Below, one piece after another: positions 7,394-14,388 of a stretch of 43,319 bases of DNA. Within the stretch, counting starts at the first letter, position 1, and each line of letters opens with the position of its first letter. Under the pieces are notes generated by a model. It was not told the DNA's origin, did not search any database, and worked only from the letters and a program-made list of their open reading frames with translations. This stretch comes from Oscillospiraceae bacterium (GTDB taxonomy: Bacteria; Bacillota; Clostridia; Oscillospirales; Acutalibacteraceae). The translations under genes and the position numbers were made by a program. The stretch is from contig CADBBT010000037.1 of NCBI GenBank assembly GCA_902792985.1, forward strand, positions 1 through 43,319, in the 5' to 3' direction.

Positions 7394-7467
7394 AGCGGAT
7401 TTGTGTAAGGGTAGCACAGCAGACTCTGACTCTGTATGTCTGGGTTCGAATCCTAGATCCGCTGCCA
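7394..7467 (+). tRNA. tRNA-Gln (anticodon CTG)
   Basis: A full cloverleaf can be drawn: acceptor AGCGGAT/ATCCGCT, D stem GTG/CAC, anticodon stem GCAGA/TCTGT with loop CTCTGAC (anticodon CTG), T stem CTGGG/CCTAG with loop TTCGAAT. The discriminator is G and CCA is encoded. It reads CAG codons. It has its own promoter and terminator, so it is a single-gene unit. Confidence 0.95.
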
Positions 7468-7472
7468 AAAAG

Positions 7473-7503
7473 AAAAAGTCGCTCAAGCGGCTTTTTTCTT
7501 TTT
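7473..7503 (+). terminator. terminator of tRNA-Gln
   Basis: A 10-bp stem (7473-7482 with 7487-7496, loop TCAA) runs into a T-rich tail directly after the encoded CCA. Confidence 0.85.
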
Positions 7504-7530
7504 TCGTTTGGTTTTATTGTCGTCAACCTA

Positions 7531-7559
7531 TTGATAATCGCTGCAGAATGTATTATAAT
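7531..7559 (+). promoter_or_regulatory. promoter of the HAD hydrolase gene
   Basis: TTGATA (7531-7536), 17-bp spacer and perfect TATAAT (7554-7559), about 80 bases before ATG 7641. Confidence 0.75.
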
Positions 7560-7640
7560 ATTTTGGAAATTAGATTCAGAACATCATATCATTGAACCAA
7601 CTTTTTTCGTGAATGCCAAGGCGCAAAAGGAGAGAATCAC

Positions 7641-8279
7641 ATGAACGTCTATGATTTTGACGGAACGATCTTTTATTCGGATTGTTCTATCGGTTTCGCA
7701 CGCTGGTGCCTGATCCGTCACCCGAAGCTGTGCTTCACTTATCTGCCGCGTGTTTTGAAGAGTCTGCTTCAATACAAAACCGGAAAGATCCCGAACCATC
7801 TGATGCAGCGCAGGATGTTCAGCTATTTGACGATGGTCGACGATTTTGACGAGCAGATCGAACGCTACTGGGACAAGTATGAGAAGCGCATTTCCGCGTG
7901 GTATCTGGCGCAGAAAAGGCCGGATGATCTGATCATCAGCGCTTCTCCGGCATGCATCATCGGACCGATTGCAAAGCGGCTGGGCGTGCATTACATGGCT
8001 TCGGAATTTGACCGTGAATTCGGCGTTTTCGTCAACAATCTGATGTATGCCAAGGAAAAGTCCAAATACATCATTGATCACGGGTTTCCGATGATCGAAA
8101 ACTTCTATTCCGATTCCCTTGCCGATACGCCGCTTGCTTTGTGCGCGGAAAAGGCCCATCTGGTCACGAACAAGGCGAGCACCGTGCTCGACTGGCCGGA
8201 TTTGGATCCGGACACCATGAAAGTCGTGAAAAAGAAGATCGACACGGGCTGGAACATCCATCTGAAGGATGATGAATAA
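7641..8279 (+). CDS. HAD-superfamily phosphatase-like hydrolase
   Basis: A 212-residue protein with the HAD nucleophile motif at its N-terminus (DFDGTI, Asp5 and Asp7), the motif II region LIISASPA and the late acidic motif YSDSLAD. The 60-100 insertion rich in aromatic and basic residues (RMFSYLTMVDDFDEQIERYW) is a C1-type helical cap, as in the HAD-IB (SerB-like) group. It probably removes phosphate from a small metabolite; the substrate cannot be read from sequence. The RBS AGGAGAG precedes the ATG. It is monocistronic, with its own promoter and a terminator shared with the convergent M23 gene. Confidence 0.85.
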   Translation: MNVYDFDGTIFYSDCSIGFARWCLIRHPKLCFTYLPRVLKSLLQYKTGKIPNHLMQRRMFSYLTMVDDFDEQIERYWDKYEKRISAWYLAQKRPDDLIISASPACIIGPIAKRLGVHYMASEFDREFGVFVNNLMYAKEKSKYIIDHGFPMIENFYSDSLADTPLALCAEKAHLVTNKASTVLDWPDLDPDTMKVVKKKIDTGWNIHLKDDE

Positions 8280-8338
8280 GCCCCGGTCTGCCCGCTCGAC
8301 GCGATGAAATGTTCGTGAAAAAGAATCACATAAAAGCA

Positions 8339-8368
8339 AAGGCAGTACGTTTTTGTGCTGCCTTTTTT
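8339..8368 (+). terminator. terminator of the HAD gene
   Basis: A 10-bp stem (8339-8348 with 8355-8364, one G-T pair) ends in a T-run. It lies between two convergent genes and may also act leftward. Confidence 0.8.
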
Positions 8369-8375
8369 CTTGTGT

Positions 8376-9155
8376 TCAGTTGACGCCCAACGCTGTCATC
8401 GGGTCGATCAGCGCCCCGTCACGCAGGGCTTCAAAGTGCAGATGCGTGCCCTCGGCGCTTTCCAGCGGAATATCCGCCAGCGTGCCGATCACATCGCCCG
8501 TGTGCACCTGGGTGTCGATCCCGACGGCATCCTCCTGCGAAAGTGCGCAATAGCGCGCAGTAAACGCGCCGTAATCGATCTCGACCGTGTAGCCCCAGCG
8601 CGGGTCGGAGCTGACTTTGCGCACCGTACCGTTGCCGACCGAGCGCACCTTTACGCCGGTTTCCGCGGCAAAATCAACGCCGCTGTGCGTGCGCCAATCC
8701 TGCATGGTTTCGCTGTATTGCAGCACGTCGGGGGTGAATTTCTTTGTCACTTTTGCGCCTTCGATCGGCAGAATAAAGTGTGTATTTTTCACGGTTGCTG
8801 CGGCCGCGGTTGTCGCGGCTTCTGTGGTGGTCGGTGCCGTTGTTTGCGGGGCAGGGGAGGTCGTTGCCTTCGGCGCAGCAGCAGTTGTCGTCCGCGCTTG
8901 CGCAGCCTGCTGCCCGGTTGTTTTTTCGGTCGTGGGCAGCGTGGGTTCCTCGGTCGGCAGCGTAAAACGCGGGTCGGGTGCGTTTGTGATTTCTTGCTGC
9001 ACGTCTGTTGCCGCCTGCGTGGTCGGAAGGCGCAGCAGGTCGCGCGTCATGCGCTTTGTGGCCTGCCGCATGACCAGCATGCTGCTGAGTACCGCACACA
9101 GCACCACAACGGCCACCACGGAATATCGTTTGACTTTGCGTTCATTTTCGTTCAT
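8376..9155 (-). CDS. membrane-anchored M23 (LytM) peptidase, SpoIIQ-like
   Basis: A 259-residue protein. An N-terminal membrane segment (about 11-30) is followed by a long Thr/Ala/Pro linker and a C-terminal LytM domain. Zinc ligands are intact: HSGVD (His and Asp four apart) and the HLH of THLHFE. M23 peptidases cut peptide cross-links in peptidoglycan. Size, anchor and domain order resemble SpoIIQ, which acts at the forespore membrane during engulfment; clostridial SpoIIQ often keeps the zinc site. The context does not prove the sporulation role. I chose ATG at 9153-9155 (MNENERK) because the longer ORF start at 9212 adds a tail with no RBS. Divergent from lexA. Confidence 0.82.
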   Translation of the reverse strand: MNENERKVKRYSVVAVVVLCAVLSSMLVMRQATKRMTRDLLRLPTTQAATDVQQEITNAPDPRFTLPTEEPTLPTTEKTTGQQAAQARTTTAAAPKATTSPAPQTTAPTTTEAATTAAAATVKNTHFILPIEGAKVTKKFTPDVLQYSETMQDWRTHSGVDFAAETGVKVRSVGNGTVRKVSSDPRWGYTVEIDYGAFTARYCALSQEDAVGIDTQVHTGDVIGTLADIPLESAEGTHLHFEALRDGALIDPMTALGVN

Positions 9156-9255
9156 GATCTTTACCGCCGTTTCTTCAAATTTTCTGCTGTTAGTCTGCGC
9201 AGGCGGGCGCACGCTTATGCAATTATGAACGGAAAAAGAATTTTTTGTAAACTTT

Positions 9256-9267
9256 AAACATTCGTTT
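9256..9267. promoter_or_regulatory. SOS/LexA box-like palindrome
   Basis: AAAC-ATTC-GTTT is a symmetric variant of the Gram-positive LexA box (GAAC-N4-GTTC, extended CGAAC...GTTCG). It overlaps the -35 of the lexA promoter by two bases, the right place for autorepression. Confidence 0.6.
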
Positions 9268-9294
9268 GCATTCGCCGGAAAAGTATGCTATAAT
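9266..9294 (+). promoter_or_regulatory. lexA promoter
   Basis: TTGCAT (9266-9271), 17-bp spacer, perfect TATAAT (9289-9294), followed by AGGAG at 9321-9325 and ATG 9336. Confidence 0.8.
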
Positions 9295-9335
9295 ACCACT
9301 GTGAATATTTGTTCTGCGAAAGGAGACAACGGGCA

Positions 9336-9953
9336 ATGAATAAGACCGAAGGAACCGAAAAGCGCGCACTCGACGAAAAGCAGCGAAAGGTGTTCGAATA
9401 TCTGAAAGATAAAATCAGCACCGGCGTGCCGCCCACGGTACGCGAGATCTGCCGCGCGTGCAACGTGCCGTCCACATCCACGGTGCAGCATTTGCTGGAC
9501 ACGCTTGAGGAAAAAGGCTACATCTCCCGCGACCCGATGCATAAGCGCTCGATCCGCCTGGTCGGTCAAAGCGAGCGGATGCAGCATGTGCCCCTGCTCG
9601 GCACAGTCACGGCCGGCTTGCCGATCCTTGCGGTGGAGCAGGTGGAGTCCTACATCCCCTATACGGGCTACGCGTCCAAGGATAAACCGCTCTTTGCGCT
9701 GCATGTGCGCGGTGAAAGTATGCGCAACGCCGGCATCCTCGACGGCGACATCATCATCGCCGAGCGCACGCCGATTGCGGAAAACGGCGACATGGTCGTT
9801 GCGCTGATCGACGACGAAGCCACGGTGAAGACGTTCTATAAAGAGGACGGCCATTTCCGTCTGCAGCCGCAAAACGACGCGTTTGAACCCATCATCGTTG
9901 ACGAAGTCGCTGTGCTCGGCAAAGTCGTCGGACTGATGCGTTACTACGACTGA
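9336..9953 (+). CDS. lexA: LexA repressor
   Basis: The SOS repressor, a 205-residue protein of normal length. Residues 1-70 form the winged helix-turn-helix (PPTVREICRACNVPSTSTVQ covers the recognition region). The self-cleavage site is Ala93-Gly94 (VTAGLP), and the catalytic dyad is Ser128 (GESM) and Lys165 (ATVKTF), so autoproteolysis on RecA activation should work. Start ATG 9336 is set by AGGAG 10 bases upstream; an earlier TTG at 9309 overlaps the RBS. Autoregulation is likely through the palindrome at 9256-9267. No sulA/yneA-type gene follows; a terminator closes the gene. Confidence 0.95.
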   Translation: MNKTEGTEKRALDEKQRKVFEYLKDKISTGVPPTVREICRACNVPSTSTVQHLLDTLEEKGYISRDPMHKRSIRLVGQSERMQHVPLLGTVTAGLPILAVEQVESYIPYTGYASKDKPLFALHVRGESMRNAGILDGDIIIAERTPIAENGDMVVALIDDEATVKTFYKEDGHFRLQPQNDAFEPIIVDEVAVLGKVVGLMRYYD

Positions 9954-9965
9954 AAAAAATCATTG

Positions 9966-10003
9966 CGTCCTTCTCCCTTTACAGGCGGGAAGGGCGTTTT
10001 TTT
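9966..10003 (+). terminator. lexA terminator
   Basis: A 10-bp stem (9966-9975 with 9987-9996, two G-T pairs) is followed by seven T residues. Confidence 0.85.
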
Positions 10004-10095
10004 GTTGCATAAAAAACATGCTCGTTTCCGATCGTTTTGACGCTCCAAAATAAAAATTTTTTATCAATAAAATAGAAATATAGACCCATAAAACA

Positions 10096-10124
10096 TTGAC
10101 TTTTTCGGCGTTTTGTGGTAATAT
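10096..10124 (+). promoter_or_regulatory. promoter of the 10131-10341 RNA
   Basis: TTGACT (10096-10101), 17-bp spacer and TAATAT (10119-10124). This predicts transcription from about 10131 into sequence without a plausible gene. Confidence 0.75.
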
Positions 10125-10130
10125 AAGTAC

Positions 10131-10341
10131 ATCTTTGTTGGACATAATCCACAAAGAGCATTTCCCCTTTTATTGGGTATGGTGCCGGATACGTTTGACG
10201 CGTTGGGGGACCGAAATCATACTTGATAAGGAAGCGAAACTATGGCATTTTTTACCCCGGAACACGGCGTTCCAACCACGACTTTTTACAGCAAGAAAAA
10301 AGACAGTTGAGGCTGCCTTTTGCTTGCTGTTTTCTTTTTTA
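10131..10341 (+). ncRNA. unidentified structured RNA upstream of the pilus operon
   Basis: About 210 bases with a strong promoter, several stems and a terminator-like end but no credible ORF. The 5' hairpin is 10132-10142/10148-10157 (10 bp, one bulged T). A second module begins GTGCC (about 10172) and closes with GGCAT (about 10244), with inner pairing ATA-c-GTTT/AAAC-TAT and ATCA/TGAT. A 5-bp hairpin GGAAC/GTTCC follows at about 10259-10273. The 3' end (about 10295-10340) is a stem running into TTTCTTTTTT. It may be a free regulatory RNA or an attenuating leader, since the next gene starts 39 bases on. I cannot assign a family; raiA-type and 6S RNAs are classes worth testing, but the closed 5' hairpin argues against 6S. 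Confidence 0.6.
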
Positions 10342-10379
10342 GAAAAACATGTCGATTTTTTGACAGGAGGCGACGAATC

Positions 10380-10649
10380 ATGACAGACAAAGAGCTGAAA
10401 AAACTCAACCGTACCAAGCTGCTGCAGATGCTTTTGGAGGTGGAGCGCGAAAACGAAACCCTACGCGCGCGCAACGCCGAGCTGGAGCAGGCAATGAGTC
10501 GACGGGAGCTGCAGATCGCGTCTGCGGGTTCGATCGCAGAGGCCTCGTTGAAGCTCAGCGGGATCTTTGAAGCGGCGCAAAAGGCCGCAGACCAGTATTT
10601 ATACAACGTGCGGCGACGCGCATCCACGTCGCAGGGAGGGCAGACATGA
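10380..10649 (+). CDS. small coiled-coil protein at the head of the pilus operon
   Basis: An 89-residue cytoplasmic protein of unknown function. Residues 1-45 (TDKELKKLNRTKLLQMLLEV onwards through ERENETLRARNAELEQ) have clear heptad spacing of Leu and charged residues, a coiled coil. The C-terminal half carries a second helix (SIAEASLKLSGIFEAAQKAA) and a basic end. Start ATG 10380 is supported by AGGAGG at 10365-10370. Its stop overlaps the next start as ATGA at 10646-10649, so translation is coupled to the signal-peptidase-like gene. It may organise pilus assembly at the membrane, but this is only context. Confidence 0.75.
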   Translation: MTDKELKKLNRTKLLQMLLEVERENETLRARNAELEQAMSRRELQIASAGSIAEASLKLSGIFEAAQKAADQYLYNVRRRASTSQGGQT

Positions 10650-10921
10650 ACAAAGACGAAAAAACCTGGCCCTCTGCCGTTTTTGAAGTAACGGACACGA
10701 CGGACCCCCAACCGCCACCGTTATCGCAACCGCCGCCGTTGTCGCAGCCGCCGCCGGGCAAAGAATCACCCCCGGGCGCAAGCGTTCCCCCACGCGAACG
10801 TCCGTCGTTGACGCAGATCGAGGGCGAGATCGCGCGCGAAGCCGGAAAATACCGTTTTCGGCGCGCCATCCGTTCCGCAGCCTACGCCATTCTGGTGATT
10901 GCCGCGCTTGCGATTCCATGA
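10646..10921 (+). CDS. N-terminal part of a broken signal peptidase I-like protein
   Basis: 91 residues: a Pro-rich cytoplasmic tail (PPPLSQ repeats, about 24-45), a basic stretch (YRFRRAIRS) and the start of a membrane helix (AAYAILVIAALAI) that stops abruptly at a TGA. In type I signal peptidases this helix runs on into the catalytic serine box. Here the box is found at once in another frame (next entry), so the two ORFs look like one gene broken by a small deletion with frameshift. RBS GGGAGGG lies 5-6 bases before ATG 10646. Coupled to the coiled-coil gene by ATGA. It could also be a real separate single-pass protein. Confidence 0.6.
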   Translation: MNKDEKTWPSAVFEVTDTTDPQPPPLSQPPPLSQPPPGKESPPGASVPPRERPSLTQIEGEIAREAGKYRFRRAIRSAAYAILVIAALAIP

Positions 10922-11313
10922 AACCGACAGTGCGCGCGGACGAGGTCGTTGTGTGCGTGAAAAAGCGCACCTATGAACCCGGCGACATCATCGCCCTTTA
11001 TTTCAACAACCGCATCCTTTTGCGCCGCGTGATCGCGGTGGGCGGCGAAAGCTTCAACATTGACGAAGCGGGCAATGTCTTTATCAACGAGGAATACCTC
11101 GATGAGCCGTATCTTTCCGAAAAAGACCGCGGCGAAACGGACATTGAACTGCCGTTCGAAGTGCAGGAGGACAACTACTTTGTGATGGGCGACCACCGCA
11201 GCGGCACACTCGACAGCCGCTCGATCGCGGTCGGGACCATCACAAAGGACCAAATTGCAGGCAAGGTCCTGTTCAGCCTGTGGCCGCTCAAAACGGCGCG
11301 GTCACTGGGATAA
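10918..11313 (+). CDS. detached signal peptidase I-like (S26) domain, probably inactive
   Basis: 131 residues matching the periplasmic part of type I signal peptidase: VVCVKKRTYEPGDIIALYF, then NRILLRRVIAVGG and the late box VMGDHRSGTLDSRS. The ATG used lies inside the serine box: read just upstream in this frame the codons give D-S-M-K-P-T, but the Ser is before the start and the anchor helix is in another frame. The general base, normally Lys in the (L/V)KR(V/I)I motif, is Arg (LLRRVIAV). So it lacks an anchor, the nucleophile and the base. The start overlaps the previous stop as ATGA, so re-initiation is possible. It sits directly upstream of the backbone pilin gene. In streptococcal pilus loci, SipA proteins are catalytically dead homologues needed for assembly, a possible parallel. 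Confidence 0.72.
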   Translation: MKPTVRADEVVVCVKKRTYEPGDIIALYFNNRILLRRVIAVGGESFNIDEAGNVFINEEYLDEPYLSEKDRGETDIELPFEVQEDNYFVMGDHRSGTLDSRSIAVGTITKDQIAGKVLFSLWPLKTARSLG

Positions 11314-11437
11314 CACAGTTACAACGAAAGTCAACCCCCGGCTTTCGCGTAATATTTCCATCAAGCGCGACGGGACGCCGACCGCCGCAGGCGAAGGAAG
11401 ACAATACCAAATATTTTTAGAAAAGGAGTAAACAACC

Positions 11438-13129
11438 ATGAAAAAATTCTTAGCAATTCTTTTGAGCGTTATGCTCGTCCTGACGTTCAGCACGGTTGCG
11501 TTCGCTGCGTATACTTACACAGCGGTTCAATCCGGTGCTACTTACGACGCAGGTACAACCTACTACACCGATCAGAACGGCACAGCTTATACCGGCGGCG
11601 AAGATGGCTTTGCTGATGCACTTGCAAATGGCACCCTTTATACCAGAACCGGTCCTGCGCAACCCAGCATTACGATCATCCCTAACAACACAGAAGGCGA
11701 TACCCAAAGCTTGGAGATTGATTACACATGGTATCGGATCTTGGAAGCTGACATTGACACTGATCCTACTGTGACTCAGGCAACAGGCGCAACCTCCACT
11801 CCCGGTACGGCTGCGTATTATGTGACCACTCAGGCGCGTGCTACCGAGCTTGAAGAAACCAATCTGTTCAATATCACAAAAGTTGATGGACAGGACAAGT
11901 GGTTTGTTGAACTTAAGAACAAGGACACAACAACTGCAGATGCTATTATTGCTGCCATTGAAGCAAGCACTTTTGATCTGACTGCTTTCCCGACTGGAAC
12001 ATTCGATAAGGCTGCTGGTGAAACAAGTGCTGAATCTGGTAATCTTGACGCTGGTTACTATTACATCACTTCTTCCCTTGGTACAAAGGCTGCTGTTCAG
12101 ACGTTGGCTCCTGTGACGATCAACGAAAAGAACTCCTATCCGAGCATCAACAAAGAGGACGACAAGGAAACAATGGCAATCGGTGATACCATCACCTACA
12201 CCATTAGCGTTGTGATTCCTGCATCCGTTGATGAACAGCCGATTGTCATCACCGATACGATCACCAATGGCTTGACTCTGAACACAGCTGCTACCGTTTC
12301 CGGCGCTGTTGCCGACCCCGCTTATACCACTGCAACATTTGTTTATGACAGTGCAATTGCGGCTTCTCCCGCTGTTGAGGCAGTTGAAGACGATCCTTCA
12401 ACTCCTGATGTAGATGAATCAGCACCGGCACAGGATGCAGTTCAGGGTGCTAAGGTCTATAAGCTTACAATTCCGGCAGCAACCGTTATTGCAAACGCTG
12501 GCAAGACTCTTACTTTCACCTATACTGCAGTGATGAATCAGGATGCTGTTGTTCTTGAAAAAGAGCACAACAAGGCGTATATGCAATATGTGGATTACAC
12601 CACAACTGAAAAAGATACGGACGTTGAGACCCTTGCGTTTGATGTCCAGAAGGTTGACGGCACCGACAACACGATCGTCCTTGCAGGTGCTGAATTTGAA
12701 CTGTACGATGCTGAAACAGCCGGCAACAAGATTCCGCTTGTGTTGGTGCAGGCGGCTTCCAGCTCCAACGGAAATGTGAATGTCTATCGTGTAGCTGATG
12801 CAACCGAGCGTGCTGCTTCCGGCTTTACATCTGCAGTTATGTCCGCAGGCACAGTTCGCATTGAAGGTTTGGATGCGAAGACCTACTATCTGGAAGAAAC
12901 AAAAGCTCCCACGGGCTACAACCTTCTGAACGGTAGAGTTGCGTTGACGGTTTCCGAATCCACAGCTCCGTCTACAAACATTGATTCGCAGATCGAGAAT
13001 AACAAAGGTTCAACCCTTCCCAGCACCGGCGGCATCGGTACCACGATCTTCTACATCGTTGGCGCCATCCTTGTCCTCGGCGCGGGCATCCTGCTGATCG
13101 CTAAGAGACGTTCCACTGTCTCTGAATAA
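11438..13129 (+). CDS. SpaA-type isopeptide backbone pilin (LPSTG)
   Basis: A 563-residue major pilin candidate. The signal peptide ends near residue 24 (VAFAAYTY). An N-terminal domain is followed by a D2-type fimbrial domain from about residue 230 (SYPSINKEDD, AIGDTITYTISVVIP, VITDTITNGLTLN) and a C-terminal CnaB-like domain (about 400-505: AFDVQKVDG, AGAEFELYD, YYLEETKAPTGYN) with the E-box glutamate for an intramolecular isopeptide bond. SINK, after YPS, may hold the lysine used for polymerisation. The sorting signal is LPSTG at 527-531, a hydrophobic helix and KRR. RBS AAAAGGAG. Codon use is visibly more AT-rich (many GCT, GAT, GTT) than its neighbours, fitting either high expression or transfer. 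Substrate of the class C-type sortase that follows. Confidence 0.9.
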   Translation: MKKFLAILLSVMLVLTFSTVAFAAYTYTAVQSGATYDAGTTYYTDQNGTAYTGGEDGFADALANGTLYTRTGPAQPSITIIPNNTEGDTQSLEIDYTWYRILEADIDTDPTVTQATGATSTPGTAAYYVTTQARATELEETNLFNITKVDGQDKWFVELKNKDTTTADAIIAAIEASTFDLTAFPTGTFDKAAGETSAESGNLDAGYYYITSSLGTKAAVQTLAPVTINEKNSYPSINKEDDKETMAIGDTITYTISVVIPASVDEQPIVITDTITNGLTLNTAATVSGAVADPAYTTATFVYDSAIAASPAVEAVEDDPSTPDVDESAPAQDAVQGAKVYKLTIPAATVIANAGKTLTFTYTAVMNQDAVVLEKEHNKAYMQYVDYTTTEKDTDVETLAFDVQKVDGTDNTIVLAGAEFELYDAETAGNKIPLVLVQAASSSNGNVNVYRVADATERAASGFTSAVMSAGTVRIEGLDAKTYYLEETKAPTGYNLLNGRVALTVSESTAPSTNIDSQIENNKGSTLPSTGGIGTTIFYIVGAILVLGAGILLIAKRRSTVSE

Positions 13130-13160
13130 GATTTGCAGCGTTTTCGCTGACTCATGACAT

Positions 13161-13196
13161 TTTGGGCGCACTGCGGCTGCAGTGCGCCTGCCAAAG
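13161..13196 (+). repeat. hairpin after the backbone pilin gene
   Basis: A perfect 10-bp stem (13165-13174 with 13179-13188, loop GGCT), extended by TTTGG/CCAAA across a small bulge. There is no U-tract, so it looks more like an mRNA-stabilising or processing hairpin than a terminator. It lies 31 bases past the pilin stop. Confidence 0.6.
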
Positions 13197-13359
13197 CGGA
13201 AGGAACGAGCTGAGAATGTCGGCGTCATTCCCTTCGGCGGGGGTGCAGAGGTTTGCTCTGTGCTCCCGCATCGGCCGTTTTAAAGGGGTTCAAAAAAGGC
13301 ACAAAAAGCCGCCCTTTTGATGGTTGATTTCGTTCAGATTTCGCTTGAATCCACAAAAA

Positions 13360-13420
13360 ATGCAGCCGCTGATTCATTTCAGCAAAGTTTGACTCACAAA
13401 AAATGAGTCAGCGGCTGCAT
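13360..13420. repeat. 20-bp inverted repeat with a competing inner hairpin
   Basis: Arms 13360-13379 and 13401-13420 pair over 20 bp with one G-T. The loop contains TGACTCA (about 13390-13396), which can pair instead with TGAGTCA in the right arm (about 13404-13410), so two structures exclude each other. A related GCTGACTCAT occurs at about 13146. The rest of 13130-13504 holds several small hairpins and no gene. It sits between backbone pilin and sortase, where it could tune downstream expression. Confidence 0.7.
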
Positions 13421-13504
13421 CAAGATCCTGCTTTTGGCTGTGTGCCCAAAGCGCGTTGTTGGAAACCGAGAAACCAAAATCAGAGCAACACGGAGAGTCT
13501 CATC

Positions 13505-14353
13505 ATGAAAAAGAAAACTACAACCATTCTTTTGATTGTTCTCGGTGTGGTGGGATTGTCCCTGCTGCTCTACCCCAGTGTATCCAACTACTGGAACTCC
13601 CTGCATTCCTCGCGTGCGATCTCCGGCTATATGGAAGCTGTGAACAATATGGACGAAGAGGAGCAGCAGGCTTTACTGGACGAAGCGCACGCCTATAACA
13701 AAAAGCTCTTTGAAGACGGCTACACGCTGGTGCTGCCGGAACCGCGCCGCGAAAGCTACTTTAAGCTGCTCGACATCTCCGGCACGGGCATCATGGGCTA
13801 CATTGAAATCCATAAGCTCGGCGTACTGCTGCCGATCTACCACGGCACATCGGAATCCGTGCTGCAGATCGCAGTCGGCCACATCGAAGGCAGCTTCCTG
13901 CCCGTCGGCGGAAAAAACACCCACACGGTACTTTCCGGCCATCGCGGTCTGCCGTCGGCAAAGCTGTTCACCGACCTCGACAAAATGCAGATCGGCGACA
14001 CGTTTTCGATCAAGGTGCTCAAGGACGAGCTGACCTATGAGGTCGACCAGATCCTGACGGTGCTCCCGAATGAACTGCAGGCGCTCGATGTGGTGCCGGG
14101 GGAGGACCTTTGCACGCTCATCACCTGCACGCCCTACGGCATCAACACCCACCGTCTGCTGGTGCGCGGCCACCGCATTGAAACGCCGGCAGATGTGAAA
14201 TCACGCCTTGTCCCGGGCGATGCGCTGCGGGCAAATACGGCGGTCGTTGCGGTGTTCCTGGCGGCGCCTGTGCTGCTGGCGCTGTTCGTGCTGATGCTTG
14301 TGAAAACACCCAAGCAAAAGTCAAAGAAACCGAAAAAAGCAACCAAAAAATAG
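13505..14353 (+). CDS. class C-type (pilus-polymerising) sortase
   Basis: A 282-residue membrane transpeptidase. An N-terminal membrane segment (about 8-24) and a C-terminal one (about 243-268) flank the catalytic domain, the two-anchor layout of pilin sortases. His146 (TVLSGHRG), Cys208 (LITCTP) and Arg217 (NTHRLLVRGHR) form the full catalytic set. Residues 86-100, ahead of the barrel, are where class C enzymes have their lid; no classic DPW/DPF lid motif is visible. It should cleave LPXTG-type signals and join pilins to the lysine of the next subunit. I chose ATG 13505 (MKKKTTT) with a CGGAGAG RBS; the longer ORF from 13403 starts inside the inverted repeat. Confidence 0.9.
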   Translation: MKKKTTTILLIVLGVVGLSLLLYPSVSNYWNSLHSSRAISGYMEAVNNMDEEEQQALLDEAHAYNKKLFEDGYTLVLPEPRRESYFKLLDISGTGIMGYIEIHKLGVLLPIYHGTSESVLQIAVGHIEGSFLPVGGKNTHTVLSGHRGLPSAKLFTDLDKMQIGDTFSIKVLKDELTYEVDQILTVLPNELQALDVVPGEDLCTLITCTPYGINTHRLLVRGHRIETPADVKSRLVPGDALRANTAVVAVFLAAPVLLALFVLMLVKTPKQKSKKPKKATKK

Positions 14354-14388
14354 AGTGAATCGAAGAATTCCAAGAAAGAGGTGAGACT

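Noticed and set aside
10096-10383. 95-codon open frame over the RNA region
   Set aside because: It starts at the -35 of a good promoter, spans terminator and hairpins, and has no RBS.
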